Notes: generated from the sequence alone by a model not told the origin. 64,000 bases of DNA from Candidatus Latescibacterota bacterium (GCA_022824945.1 JAJDYX010000026.1:43383-107382), one strand, 5' to 3'; counted from the first letter of the stretch, positions 45,269 through 54,262 are shown. Translations and numbers: made by a program.

Positions 45269-45997
45269 ATGAACACCCTTGAAAATTACCGCATCCTCAT
45301 GGATAGCCTCGATCCCCAAAATACCCCTTTGGTGCAATTTGTACATCGAGCCGCACCTCCACAACCAAAACATATCGGGGTACTCGACGCATCCTTCAAT
45401 CCGCTCACCCTTGCCCACGAAGCACTTGTACACCATGCACAAAATGCTTTTAACTTTGACGAAATCGTCCTCCTCCTCGCCAAAACCAATGTCGATAAAG
45501 CCCTCTTTGGAGCAGATTTGGGCCAACGCCTCGCCATGATGGTCAATTACGCGAATTCTGATATCCAACTGGACGCCTGCCTGTCAATTGCTGGATGTAG
45601 CCATGCCCGCTTTATTGACAAATCACACGCACTCAGAGCACATATTTCACCCGACACCCAAATCTACTTTCTCGTCGGGCACGACACCTTGATACGCATC
45701 TTTGATCCGCGATATTACACCGACATGTCCGCCGAACTCAAAGTACTGTTTTCACTTTGCCATATTGTATCTGCGAACCGCGAAACCCCTTCGCGGGAAA
45801 TCTTTCACAGATTTATGTCACGCCCCGAATGCGCGCCTTTTGCAAACCGCGTACACCCTCTTCAACTACCCCCATCCTTTGGCAATATTTCCTCTACTGA
45901 GGTACGCAAACGCATCCGAGCAGGAGATTCCATCACAGATCTCGTGCCAGAATCTATTGCCCAATTTATAGAGACATTTGACCTTTACCGGGAGTGA
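45269..45997 (+). CDS. Nicotinamide/nicotinate-nucleotide adenylyltransferase-like protein
   Basis: A 242-residue nucleotidyltransferase of the HIGH-type fold. The active-site motif reads GVLDASFNPLTLAH, where bacterial NadD has GGxFDPxHxGH; the Thr in place of the first His is also seen in animal-type NMNAT (SFNPIT-x-x-H), so the protein looks eukaryote/archaea-like rather than NadD-like. The second motif is ISSTEVRKRI near the end. It could adenylylate NMN or NaMN for NAD synthesis, or act on another substrate. It is divergent to the LolA-like gene with only 48 bases between their starts. No other nad gene is nearby. Confidence 0.75.
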   Translation: MNTLENYRILMDSLDPQNTPLVQFVHRAAPPQPKHIGVLDASFNPLTLAHEALVHHAQNAFNFDEIVLLLAKTNVDKALFGADLGQRLAMMVNYANSDIQLDACLSIAGCSHARFIDKSHALRAHISPDTQIYFLVGHDTLIRIFDPRYYTDMSAELKVLFSLCHIVSANRETPSREIFHRFMSRPECAPFANRVHPLQLPPSFGNISSTEVRKRIRAGDSITDLVPESIAQFIETFDLYRE

Positions 45998-46041
45998 AAA
46001 AGTTAAGAGAGTAAATAGGAAGAATGGAGGAAGGATAAAAC

Positions 46042-46119
46042 CCCGATATAGATCGGGATAACAGGATGGATAGAGGTGAGAGCTGTACACCGATTCACAC
46101 TTCTCATCTCTCACTTTTT
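46042..46119 (+). repeat. Intergenic repeat-like segment with hairpins, possible terminator
   Basis: CCCGAT (46042-46047) and ATCGGG (46052-46057) form a small hairpin. GTGAGAG (46076-46082) and CTCTCAC (46108-46114), followed by TTTTT, could terminate the NMNAT-like gene, although the right arm lies inside the aroQ 3' end. The AGCTGTACACCG stretch recurs in altered form at 61367-61380. Confidence 0.4.
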
Positions 46120-46556
46120 ACTTCATCTCGCAGCATGCCAACCAGCATCTCAAGCGCCGACACATAGCCTCGCCACCTGAATCCGGCAATAATGCCCACT
46201 GCAATTTCAGAAAACAGAGAATGCCGCCGCCAGGCTTCTCGCGCGTGGATATTGGACAGATGAATTTCGACCAGTGGTAAACCCGCGTCTTCGATCGCGT
46301 CCCGCAGCGATACACTCGTTGTGGTCAGCCCTGCGGGATTCATAAGAATACCATCTACAGAATCGCGCATCTCCTGCACTTTTTCAACGAGTGCCCCCTC
46401 GTAATTCGACTGAAAACACGCAATCTCGCACCCCAGTTCATCCGCCTTTTGTTCGAGATGCATGTGAATCTCGTCCATTGTCACAGTACCGTAGTGCTCG
46501 GCTTTGCGCCGTCCCAACATGTTAATATTGGGACCTTGTAAAACGAGAATCTTCAT
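46104..46556 (-). CDS. aroQ: 3-Dehydroquinate dehydratase, type II
   Basis: A 150-residue enzyme of the shikimate pathway that dehydrates 3-dehydroquinate. It has GPNINMLG (residues 8-15) with Arg17 and the catalytic Tyr22, Asn73, and the EIHLSNIHARE motif with His99. Length is normal for the type II enzyme. The usual T-H-T-S after the NPxG segment reads T-T-T-S, so a nearby non-catalytic His is replaced. Its ATG overlaps the accD stop (ATGA), an unusual pairing that suggests translational coupling of a shikimate and a lipid gene. Confidence 0.93.
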   Translation of the reverse strand: MKILVLQGPNINMLGRRKAEHYGTVTMDEIHMHLEQKADELGCEIACFQSNYEGALVEKVQEMRDSVDGILMNPAGLTTTSVSLRDAIEDAGLPLVEIHLSNIHAREAWRRHSLFSEIAVGIIAGFRWRGYVSALEMLVGMLRDEVKSER

Positions 46557-47422
46557 GAAGTAACCTCGGGGGGATTTTTACTCAACATCTCAATCAACTG
46601 AGACAGAGTAGCTTTCATTTTATCTCGAGAAACAATCATATCGACAAAACCGTGTTCGAGCACTTGCTCCGCGCGCTGTGCTTGCCTCAGAGCTTCCATC
46701 TCGGAGGCACTCACAGAAGACCCTGTAATACGCGATCCCGTAAACCCGATCAGCGCATTTGGCTCGGCGATATTGATATCGCCAATTGACGCATAACTGG
46801 CGTTTACACCGGCTGTTGTGGGATCTATAAGAACAGAAATAAACAGCAGTCCCGCATCTGCAAATTGGGACAACTTGGCATTGACTTTCGCCATTTGCAT
46901 CAGCGAAAAAATGCTCTCTTGCATGCGCGCACCGCCGGACCGGCACACAATAATCAGCGGCAATTGATCGTGCATACATCGATCAATCACCCGACAAATT
47001 CGCTCGCCTTCAGCCGAACCGAGCGACCCCCCCATAAAACCAAATTCATGCACGGCAATCCCCACAGGCGCATCATCGATCTTCCCCACGCCAGCCAGCA
47101 CAGCGGCATCCATATTGGTGCGTTTGCGATATTCCTTAATACGCTCGGGATAGGGCTGTAGATCGACAAATGCGAGCGGATCGGCCGATTTGACTTCCCG
47201 GCCTATTTCTTCAAACGAATCTTCATCGAGTACAGCGGCGATATAATCGGCACTGGATATGCGAAAGTGATGTTTGCAATGTGGGCAAATACCTGTATTT
47301 TGCTCGAGTTTCTTTCGGTAAACTATCTGCTCACATCGCTCGCACTTAATCCAAATATTTTCGGGCATACGCTTTCGCGCAAGCGTCCGAATGCCAGATT
47401 TGAGCTTGTTAAACCAGTTCAT
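46553..47422 (-). CDS. accD: Acetyl-CoA carboxylase carboxyltransferase beta subunit
   Basis: A 289-residue subunit that transfers carboxyl from biotin to acetyl-CoA for fatty-acid synthesis. The N-terminal zinc ribbon has Cys27, Cys30, Cys46 and Cys49 (KCERC and CPHC). The crotonase-like body has GSLGSAEGERICR, RSGGARMQESIFSLMQM and the GFTGSRI region. The length is standard. GGAG precedes ATG 47422. accA is not in the window. Its stop overlaps aroQ. The gene is divergent from the LysR regulator, with a 265-base gap between them that holds no gene I can support. Confidence 0.95.
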   Translation of the reverse strand: MNWFNKLKSGIRTLARKRMPENIWIKCERCEQIVYRKKLEQNTGICPHCKHHFRISSADYIAAVLDEDSFEEIGREVKSADPLAFVDLQPYPERIKEYRKRTNMDAAVLAGVGKIDDAPVGIAVHEFGFMGGSLGSAEGERICRVIDRCMHDQLPLIIVCRSGGARMQESIFSLMQMAKVNAKLSQFADAGLLFISVLIDPTTAGVNASYASIGDINIAEPNALIGFTGSRITGSSVSASEMEALRQAQRAEQVLEHGFVDMIVSRDKMKATLSQLIEMLSKNPPEVTS

Positions 47423-47687
47423 AAGTGATCTCCATATAGCGATAACAAATTGAAGTATAAGATGTTCTGGAATTTTTTACAAGAGCAAATCCAAAATTAG
47501 CGTTTTGGCAATCGGCCTTATCAAAATCGTACTCCAATTTTTTTATACGCTGTTCAAAACGGGCACTATTGTTCAAATCCAGTTTTTCTATTGACATAGT
47601 TTCAATTTTCTTATAGATTTGCCGCTCTAATTTACACCCTCTCCCAATTTCATATCCTCTTATAATTTTAACAACGGAGAAAGCCCC

Positions 47688-48587
47688 TTGCTGATTACAA
47701 GTCTGAAAGTCTTTTGTGACCTGATTGAAACGCAGAGTTTTTCCAAAACAGCTGTCCTTAATTCCGTCACTCAATCTGCGGTAAGCCAGCAACTCAAAAG
47801 CATTGAAAAACGCCAGGGAAAACAACTCATCGAACGCGTTGAAAAAAGACGCCTGTCACTCACTGCAGAAGGCGAAATTTTTTACACCTATGCCCGAGAC
47901 ATTGTCCGGCGATACGAAGAAATGGAACACCGCATCCAGGCTCTGGGTGGGGTGGTTTCGGGAACTGTTCGTCTGGCATCTATTTACAGCGTGGGTATGC
48001 TCGAACTCACGCCCTTTCTCAAAACCTATCTCAAAGCCTATCCCCGGGTTAATTTTCGTCTCCAATACGATCAGGTAAATAAAATTTATGACGATGTTGC
48101 CAATGGCGAAGTCGATTTGGGCATTGTGCCGTATCCCCGCACCCAGCGCAATGTAGATGTAATGCCCTTTACACAAGACAAGATGGTCGTGGCCATGCAT
48201 CCCGAGCATGAATTGGCCTCTCGCAACGCATTCTTGCCACAAGAACTCAACAAATTTCCGCTGGTTCTCTTTACCCCCGAAACCCCAACGCGGCGTGCCA
48301 TTGATCAGTTCTTAAAAAAATACAAAATACGCCCCGATATCGTCATGGAACTCGACCATATAGCCCCCATCAAACACGCCGTAGAAGTCGATATTGGCGT
48401 CTCTATTTTACCACTCAATTCCATTGAGCAAGAAATCGCTCGCAAAACCCTTGCATATCTGCACTTTGTAGATCGAGATTTTGACCGGCCATTGGGCATC
48501 CTCTTTCGCAAAGGGCGCAGTTTGTCAATCGCCACCCAAAAACTGCTCGATATTCTCTTAAACAGCAATCAAAAACTCGCCTCCTGA
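47688..48587 (+). CDS. LysR-family transcriptional regulator (CysB/CbbR-like)
   Basis: A 299-residue regulator with an N-terminal winged HTH (LKVFCDLIETQSFSKTAVLNS, then TQSAVSQQLKSIEKRQG) and a periplasmic-binding-protein-like effector domain. LysR proteins usually control the divergent gene; here that is accD with its 265-base intergenic region. Effector and target are not shown by the sequence. The start is TTG 47688 with GGAG about 8 bases upstream. It ends 4 bases before the LON-domain gene, so they share a transcript. Confidence 0.9.
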   Translation: MLITSLKVFCDLIETQSFSKTAVLNSVTQSAVSQQLKSIEKRQGKQLIERVEKRRLSLTAEGEIFYTYARDIVRRYEEMEHRIQALGGVVSGTVRLASIYSVGMLELTPFLKTYLKAYPRVNFRLQYDQVNKIYDDVANGEVDLGIVPYPRTQRNVDVMPFTQDKMVVAMHPEHELASRNAFLPQELNKFPLVLFTPETPTRRAIDQFLKKYKIRPDIVMELDHIAPIKHAVEVDIGVSILPLNSIEQEIARKTLAYLHFVDRDFDRPLGILFRKGRSLSIATQKLLDILLNSNQKLAS

Positions 48588-48591
48588 CCCA

Positions 48592-49191
48592 ATGGAACTA
48601 CCCCTCTTCCCTCTCGACTTGGTGCTGCTGCCACACCGGCGCGTTCCCTTACACATCTTCGAGGAGCGATACAAGCAAATGATCGGTGAGTGTCTTGACA
48701 ACGATACCGAATTTGGTCTTGTATGGGGCACAGACGACGATTTTAGCGACATTGGATGTGCGGCGCGTGTTGTCGGCCTGCTCAATCGATTTCCCGACGG
48801 CCGAATGAACATCATGATTGAAGGAACGCGACGCTTTCGCGTTATTCAGCAATACGATATCCATCCGTATATATCGGGCTTTGTGGAAGACGTAGAAGAC
48901 GATGACGAAGCCTTTGACATCGCTTTGGGAAACCGCGCCAAAAAACTCTATTCCGAAGCCATGAAGCTCTCATCGGGCTGGATATCGCCCCAAATACCCA
49001 CTATGGAACTGGGTACACTCTCATACATCCTCGCATCAAATCTCACCTTATCTCTCGATGAACAGCAAGCACTTCTGGAAAGCACCTCACCCAATGAACG
49101 CCTCAAAACTGTGTCTAATGCGCTCGAAAAATCACTCGTCACCATGCGCGAAGTAAAACGCCGAACACGCGGAAATGGACACCTGTTGTAA
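48592..49191 (+). CDS. LON-domain (Lon N-terminal substrate-binding) protein
   Basis: A 199-residue stand-alone LON substrate-binding domain: PLFPLDLVLLPHRRVPLHIFEERYKQMI at the start, the diagnostic hydrophobic start of Lon N-domains, then GRMNIMIEGTRRFRV. No AAA+ or peptidase domain follows, so it cannot degrade proteins itself. Such proteins may bind or deliver substrates. It directly follows the LysR gene and ends at a long perfect hairpin. Confidence 0.88.
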   Translation: MELPLFPLDLVLLPHRRVPLHIFEERYKQMIGECLDNDTEFGLVWGTDDDFSDIGCAARVVGLLNRFPDGRMNIMIEGTRRFRVIQQYDIHPYISGFVEDVEDDDEAFDIALGNRAKKLYSEAMKLSSGWISPQIPTMELGTLSYILASNLTLSLDEQQALLESTSPNERLKTVSNALEKSLVTMREVKRRTRGNGHLL

Positions 49192-49193
49192 AA

Positions 49194-49232
49194 ATCAATA
49201 AGGCGGGATGTGATAGATCCCGCCTTATTGAT
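49194..49232. terminator. Strong bidirectional terminator, 16-bp perfect stem
   Basis: Arms ATCAATAAGGCGGGAT (49194-49209) and ATCCCGCCTTATTGAT (49217-49232) pair perfectly around a 7-base loop. It lies between the convergent LON-domain and Gfo/Idh genes, with a T run on the minus-strand side (complement of 49190-49194). Confidence 0.85.
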
Positions 49233-49254
49233 GCCGACCACTACCTGTCGCGTC

Positions 49255-50247
49255 TCATCCGATTTGCGAATCGTAAATCGCATCGACCAATTCCATAGAT
49301 TTTGCTGCATCTTCAAAATTTGTTTCGGGTTGTTGACCCGTTTTTACGCAATCGATAAAATGGCGGTTGATGGCATAAGCCCCAAAAGCGACATGTGGCG
49401 CCTGGCTTTCGCTCAGTGTCCAGGGATCAAGCGTGCGCACGGGTTCAACTTTGCCATCGGCAAATACCTGCCCGCCCTCTTCGGGATCGCCAAACATCGA
49501 AATACCCGTCGAATGCACTTCCACCGTGAACATCCGCCGCCCCATCATATAACAATTTTGTAGCACACCTGTCGCGCCAGACGAAAACTTCACCAGCGCT
49601 GTATGCATATTTCTAAACGTGGCATCCAATCGCCGCACATCGCTCGCCACGGCTTCTACTTCTCCACCGCATAAATATCGCAGCGTATCCACCGCGTGAA
49701 TACCATCGCAGGTCAGTTTTTCCAGCGCCCCCTTGTAAATGGGTTGTCCGCCCACTTCGTTTTTCAAAAAATACGTCGCCGCGCTGTGAACCGGCCCATT
49801 CTTTTCACATATTTCTTTTCCCGTGCGGATCACTGGCGCAAACCGCCTCTGGAATGTCACGCCCGTAATCACATTGTTCTTTTTTGCCAGCAACGCCATC
49901 TGTTTGGCCTGTTCGGTCGTTACTGAAGGCGGTTTTTCAATGATGATATTAACGCCCATCTCCATAATATTTGCCGCCAGATCGTATATGTGATGCGGTG
50001 GCATAATCGCATAAACCACATCGGGTTTCTCCCGTTCGACCATCGTCACATAATTGGTGTATCGCGCTGGAATATCGTATTCCCCCGCCACCTCGATCAT
50101 ACGCACTTCATTCAACTCACATACAGCCACCATTTTGACATCGTCCATATCGTTCAGCGAGGGATAGTGTACACTGCGCGACCGCCCCCCCGCACCGATC
50201 ATGGCAACCTTGACGACCTTCTGAGAACTCGCCGTCTTCTTTTCCAT
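49255..50247 (-). CDS. Gfo/Idh/MocA family oxidoreductase
   Basis: A 330-residue paralogue of the oxidoreductases at 2743 and 55759. It has the Rossmann glycines AMIGAGGRSRSVHYPSL, the EKPPSVTTEQA motif with its conserved Lys and the DGIHAVDTLRYLCGG segment of the catalytic region. It likely acts on a sugar, inositol or derived acid with NAD(P). AGGAGG precedes ATG 50247, 12 bases after the mannonate dehydratase-like gene, so the two probably act in one catabolic step series such as uronate or sugar-acid breakdown. Confidence 0.88.
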   Translation of the reverse strand: MEKKTASSQKVVKVAMIGAGGRSRSVHYPSLNDMDDVKMVAVCELNEVRMIEVAGEYDIPARYTNYVTMVEREKPDVVYAIMPPHHIYDLAANIMEMGVNIIIEKPPSVTTEQAKQMALLAKKNNVITGVTFQRRFAPVIRTGKEICEKNGPVHSAATYFLKNEVGGQPIYKGALEKLTCDGIHAVDTLRYLCGGEVEAVASDVRRLDATFRNMHTALVKFSSGATGVLQNCYMMGRRMFTVEVHSTGISMFGDPEEGGQVFADGKVEPVRTLDPWTLSESQAPHVAFGAYAINRHFIDCVKTGQQPETNFEDAAKSMELVDAIYDSQIG

Positions 50248-50259
50248 ATTGTCCTCCTA

Positions 50260-51210
50260 TCACCTTTCCTGATAAACCGCCTGAATCAACGCGCGCATGT
50301 ACCCCACGGCAAACGCACGCCCTGCCCACTCAGTACCCGATTGCCAGAACCTGGGGGTATGGTCCATCATAAACGGGCCATTAAACCCCACTTCCTTGTA
50401 AGTTTGCATCGCCTTGTGCATATCGTTTTGTCCCTCATCGATAAACACCTCTCGAAAACTTCTCGGCGCACCCTGAATATCTCGAAAATGCACGTACACA
50501 ATTTTGTCCCGACCACCAATATCGCGGATCGCTTCGCAAACATCTTCGCCCATTTCAGCCACGCAACCCTGGCAAAATAGCATGGCATTACACGAACTGG
50601 GAGCAAGGTCAAAGATACGGTGATATTGCTCCAACGTCGATACAATACGCGCGGCCCCACCCATAGGTTCGGGAATGGGCGGATCATCCGGATGCAATGC
50701 CATCCTCACGCCGTATTCCTCGGCCACGGGTATCACGCGCTTCAAAAAGTATTCGATATTTTCCCACATGCCAGCTTCTGAAATTACTTTGTCGGGCACA
50801 TAAACGCGCTCACGCGCCCATTCGTCGTAATCAAACGTACTGTATTTGACGCCACCGCGCCCCGTCGCCGATTCCGTGCGAAAATTGCCAATCGGCTTAA
50901 AATTGTATCCCAAAGTAGGTATCCCGGCCTCACCCAGGTTGCGGATAAACATACACCATGCATCTATTTTCTCATCCCGGTCTTCCAATCCCAGAGTAAA
51001 TTCATCCCAACCATAGCTGGCGGCATTCCGCAAAATCAGGCCGTGATCGGCAGCTTTATCTCGCACCTCTTCCCAATACGCACGGCGGTCTTTGCCATCG
51101 CGCATATCCATCGACGGATTGATCGTCAGATAGTCAACCCCAATCGCTTTGAGAAAACTCAGCGATTCATCATTGACCTGCTCGTAGTGCAACTGCTCCT
51201 GAATGGTCAT
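50260..51210 (-). CDS. Mannonate dehydratase-like TIM-barrel protein (UxuA family)
   Basis: A 316-residue protein of the UxuA/TIM-barrel type. Diagnostic parts are the metal-site stretch ALHPDDPP, an FCQGC motif, HFRDI with His and the final MDHTPR; these match mannonate dehydratase, which removes water from D-mannonate to give KDG. It is shorter than E. coli UxuA (394 residues), as many homologues are. GGAGG precedes ATG 51210. It is upstream of a Gfo/Idh/MocA gene; together they fit uronate or related sugar-acid catabolism, although a different acid is possible. Confidence 0.82.
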   Translation of the reverse strand: MTIQEQLHYEQVNDESLSFLKAIGVDYLTINPSMDMRDGKDRRAYWEEVRDKAADHGLILRNAASYGWDEFTLGLEDRDEKIDAWCMFIRNLGEAGIPTLGYNFKPIGNFRTESATGRGGVKYSTFDYDEWARERVYVPDKVISEAGMWENIEYFLKRVIPVAEEYGVRMALHPDDPPIPEPMGGAARIVSTLEQYHRIFDLAPSSCNAMLFCQGCVAEMGEDVCEAIRDIGGRDKIVYVHFRDIQGAPRSFREVFIDEGQNDMHKAMQTYKEVGFNGPFMMDHTPRFWQSGTEWAGRAFAVGYMRALIQAVYQER

Positions 51211-51307
51211 AGTGCCCTCCTCCGAAGTCTCAAACTAAAAAATACCTACAGAGCATGCATGAATCACTCACCAATAGAAGTCAAGAAAACAATAGACGGA
51301 CTAACTG

Positions 51308-53251
51308 CTATTCATCCGGATTTTTACCTATAGCGAGAAGAATTATTGGAATGGCAATCAGACCCAGGCAGAGACCAACCCAACCCGGATAAATCAGCGC
51401 CGTCCCCAGATAGCCAAAAATACCCGCGACACTCATTGTCGTAAGCGCGTAGGGTAGCTGTGTTTTAACGTGATCCAGATGGTCACAAGACGATGCGATA
51501 CTCGCCATCACGGTGGTATCGCTAATAGGCGAGCAATGGTCACCAAAAATCGCCCCATCGAGCACAGCCGCGGCTGCCAGAATAGTCAGCGGCAGCCCCC
51601 CCAACGCATGTGCGAGCGGAACAACCGTAGGAATGAGAATCGCCATAGTCGTCCAGGACGTGCCAATTGAAAAAGCAACAAGAGCAGCGAGAAGAAAAAT
51701 CAGCAAAGGCAGCAGCCCCGGGGAAATAAGCGGAGAAAGTGCCGCAGTGAGATAAGTTGACGTACCCGCATCCGCGCAGACCTCTTTAATCGCCCATGCG
51801 AGAATCAGAATAACAATCGCATACCACACGCCAACAATACCGCGCGCCCATGTCGAGACAGCATCTCCCACAGAAATAATCCGCGCACCCGTCTCAATAT
51901 GCCTGCGCGTAATAGCTATCACTATCGCGAGCGCGGAACCGAGCATCGCCGCCACAAAAAGAACCTGCGCAGTATTGGCATTTGAAAAACACGCACTCCA
52001 AAACGCGCTACTCATCAAACCATAATCTCGCCGTGCAGCCAGCACCCTCTCGTGATCCCAGGTATCAAAAGCCATCCCCCCAATGACGCACACAATAACG
52101 AGAACCACGGGCAAAACAGCCGCCCACCACACGGGATGGACGCCCTCAACAGGACCAATTTCATCCTGTGCGCGTCCCGTCATTGGCGTCGCACCGGGGC
52201 GCATCACCTGACCCGTTGTTTGCGCGCGGCGTTCGGCGACAAGCATAGGCCCGTAATCGCGGCGAAGATACGCCGAAAGCAACACAAAAGTGAGCGTAAG
52301 CAAACAATAGAAACGCAAAGGGAGAGCATTAAAAAAAAGCTGGTATCCCGACAGCCCGGTCTTGAGATCCGTCATCAAATCCTGAAAAAGGCTGACTTCG
52401 TATCCAATCCACGTACTTATAATCGCAATACCCGCAATAGGAGCGGCAGTTGAATCGACAATATACGCGAGTTTTTCGCGCGACACCCTGAACCGATCCG
52501 CTATCGGGCGCAACGTAGAGCCAACCACAATAGAATTGGCATAGTCGTCAAAAAAAATGGCAAGCCCCATAAAAAATGCCGCCAACCGCGTTGAACGCGC
52601 GCCCTCGGCACGCCGGGCGAGCACATTGGCAATGCCGCGATTGCCACCCGAAAGCGTAGTAACGCGCACCATACCAATAAGCCCTGCAGTAAACGCGAGA
52701 ATATAGAGCTGAAACGAACTTTCCAAAGGCGTCCAAACATAGTCAATCAGGGATTTTTGTAGCGCAACAACCGGCAAATAATAAAGCGGTTCACCCAGCG
52801 ACGCGAGAAATCCCCCCGCGATAATAGATAGCGAAAGCCCCAGAATAAGACGCCCGCTGATAATAGCCACCAGAATCGCAGCAACAGGTGGAAAAAGACT
52901 CCACGCCGTAACGGGCGACAAAACTTCCCCGCGTTCATCAGAACCACGCACAGCAACGAGGTGATAACCCTCGGAGATTGCCGCGCCGCGAAATACTATC
53001 TCCGCCCCCTCAACAGACACAGCAGGCCGACGACCTTGCGCTTCGGCAAAAGCCTTTTGTAACATGTGATCCGCATCTGGCGACAGCCCCCACGGATAAT
53101 CGCCGAACTGCTCCGCCAATTTTGGAATCGCAGTCAACAGTTGCTCGTGTAAAACGCGCTCCCTGTTCCCCGGCAAAACGCCCACCAGAACCACCGCAAG
53201 AATAATCGCAAAAATCACCCTGACTATTGGATTCTTTAAAAAATCGGACAA
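51308..53251 (-). CDS. NhaC-family Na+/H+ antiporter-like transporter
   Basis: A 647-residue membrane protein of the NhaC/ArsB-type superfamily with about 12 helices after an N-terminal helix and an extra soluble segment of about 85 residues (roughly 28-115). FFDDYANSIVVGSTLRPIADRF and the later GAIFGDHCSPISDTTVMAS are the paired motifs of NhaC proteins that bind Na+. Such proteins exchange Na+ for H+ or take up amino-acid anions. TTG 53251 with AGGAGG five bases upstream is the start. It stands alone between unrelated genes. Confidence 0.88.
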   Translation of the reverse strand: MSDFLKNPIVRVIFAIILAVVLVGVLPGNRERVLHEQLLTAIPKLAEQFGDYPWGLSPDADHMLQKAFAEAQGRRPAVSVEGAEIVFRGAAISEGYHLVAVRGSDERGEVLSPVTAWSLFPPVAAILVAIISGRLILGLSLSIIAGGFLASLGEPLYYLPVVALQKSLIDYVWTPLESSFQLYILAFTAGLIGMVRVTTLSGGNRGIANVLARRAEGARSTRLAAFFMGLAIFFDDYANSIVVGSTLRPIADRFRVSREKLAYIVDSTAAPIAGIAIISTWIGYEVSLFQDLMTDLKTGLSGYQLFFNALPLRFYCLLTLTFVLLSAYLRRDYGPMLVAERRAQTTGQVMRPGATPMTGRAQDEIGPVEGVHPVWWAAVLPVVLVIVCVIGGMAFDTWDHERVLAARRDYGLMSSAFWSACFSNANTAQVLFVAAMLGSALAIVIAITRRHIETGARIISVGDAVSTWARGIVGVWYAIVILILAWAIKEVCADAGTSTYLTAALSPLISPGLLPLLIFLLAALVAFSIGTSWTTMAILIPTVVPLAHALGGLPLTILAAAAVLDGAIFGDHCSPISDTTVMASIASSCDHLDHVKTQLPYALTTMSVAGIFGYLGTALIYPGWVGLCLGLIAIPIILLAIGKNPDE

Positions 53252-53324
53252 ATAAACCTCCTGTGTTGTGAGACAGCTTAGATTATTCGCTGTCTTCTTT
53301 TTCCTCTCACCGCTTAATATTCAC

Positions 53325-53353
53325 TTGTAAAGATCCCAAAACAATTCTATTTT
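53325..53353 (+). promoter_or_regulatory. Candidate promoter of the ion-channel gene
   Basis: TTGTAA (53325-53330) and TATTTT (53348-53353) with a 17-base spacer, 18 bases before the ATG at 53372. Confidence 0.4.
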
Positions 53354-53371
53354 GAAGCGGAGGTAAACGCG

Positions 53372-54172
53372 ATGACTGCAAAGACACACTTGTATGCAAT
53401 CCTGGAAAAAGCCGAAGAAGGGGATCTGCTAAGCCGCATTGTTGACCTTTTGATCATCACCCTCATCGTCCTGAATGTGACAATGGTCATACTCGAAACC
53501 GTCGAGGGAATTAATGAGACCTATGGCAAATTTATCGAGCTTTTTGAAACTGTATGCGTGCTGATCTTCACCGTTGAATACCTGCTGCGTATCTGGTGTT
53601 GCACGGCAGATACAAAATTCGCGCGTCCCCTGACTGGGCGGTTGGCATTTATGCTGACCCCTCTGGCACTGATTGATTTTATCGCAATATTTCCCTATTA
53701 CATCTTTTTGCTGGTCACAATACCGCCCGATTACACGCTCCCCCTGCGCTTGTTGCGGTTATTTCGCCTGCTCAAAGTGGGCCGCTATTCGCATTCCATG
53801 CAAATGTTTGGCCGGGTAATATGGCAAAAACGCCGGGAACTCTATATCGTGGCATTTGCATTGACGCTCTTATTGGTCATTGTATCGAGCCTGATGTATT
53901 TTGTCGAACACCATGCACAACCCGAGGCATTCTCGAGCATTCCAACAACCATGTGGTGGGGAATAGTAACGCTGACAACCGTGGGCTATGGCGATGTATT
54001 TCCCATAACGCCATTGGGCAAATTCTTCGGGGCATTAATTGCCGTACTAGGCGTTGGCATGTTTGCCTTGCCCGCAGGCATCTTGAGTTCTGGATTTGTC
54101 GAAGCCATGCAGGAATCTCATCGCGGCGATAAATGCCCGCATTGCGGGAAAGACATTAGTGCCCACGGATAA
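53372..54172 (+). CDS. Voltage-gated K+ channel with C-terminal zinc ribbon
   Basis: A 266-residue Kv-type channel subunit. Six membrane segments include an S4 with regularly placed arginines (LPLRLLRLFRLLKVGRYS) and the pore filter TVGYGD (residues 203-208), so it should conduct K+ and sense voltage. The C-terminal tail carries CPHCGKDI, a half zinc ribbon that may promote dimerisation or metal sensing. GGAGG lies upstream of ATG 53372. The next gene on the strand begins 123 bases later after a repeat-like region. Confidence 0.92.
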   Translation: MTAKTHLYAILEKAEEGDLLSRIVDLLIITLIVLNVTMVILETVEGINETYGKFIELFETVCVLIFTVEYLLRIWCCTADTKFARPLTGRLAFMLTPLALIDFIAIFPYYIFLLVTIPPDYTLPLRLLRLFRLLKVGRYSHSMQMFGRVIWQKRRELYIVAFALTLLLVIVSSLMYFVEHHAQPEAFSSIPTTMWWGIVTLTTVGYGDVFPITPLGKFFGALIAVLGVGMFALPAGILSSGFVEAMQESHRGDKCPHCGKDISAHG

Positions 54173-54179
54173 ACACAAT

Positions 54180-54262
54180 CCGCAGATGGACGCAGATGAA
54201 AAGGCAGTAGGGGCGGTGCCCCCGTATCAAAGCACTACGGGGCAGACTCCTGTGCTCGCCTG
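54180..54262 (+). repeat. Intergenic palindromic repeat-like element
   Basis: The segment holds CGCAGATG twice in direct order (54181-54198), then GGGGC-GGT-GCCCC (54210-54222) overlapping a second inverted pair, CCCCGTA (54220-54226) and TACGGGG (54236-54242). Two mutually exclusive hairpins are possible. It resembles dispersed intergenic repeats known from uncultured bacterial genomes; no second copy occurs in the window. Confidence 0.45.

Noticed and set aside
47409..47825. A minus-strand open frame of 138 codons between accD and lysR
   Set aside because: It overlaps the 5' part of the LysR gene antisense and enters accD by 14 bases. The only plausible internal start (ATG at 47597, 62 residues) has no ribosome-binding site and the product matches nothing I know.
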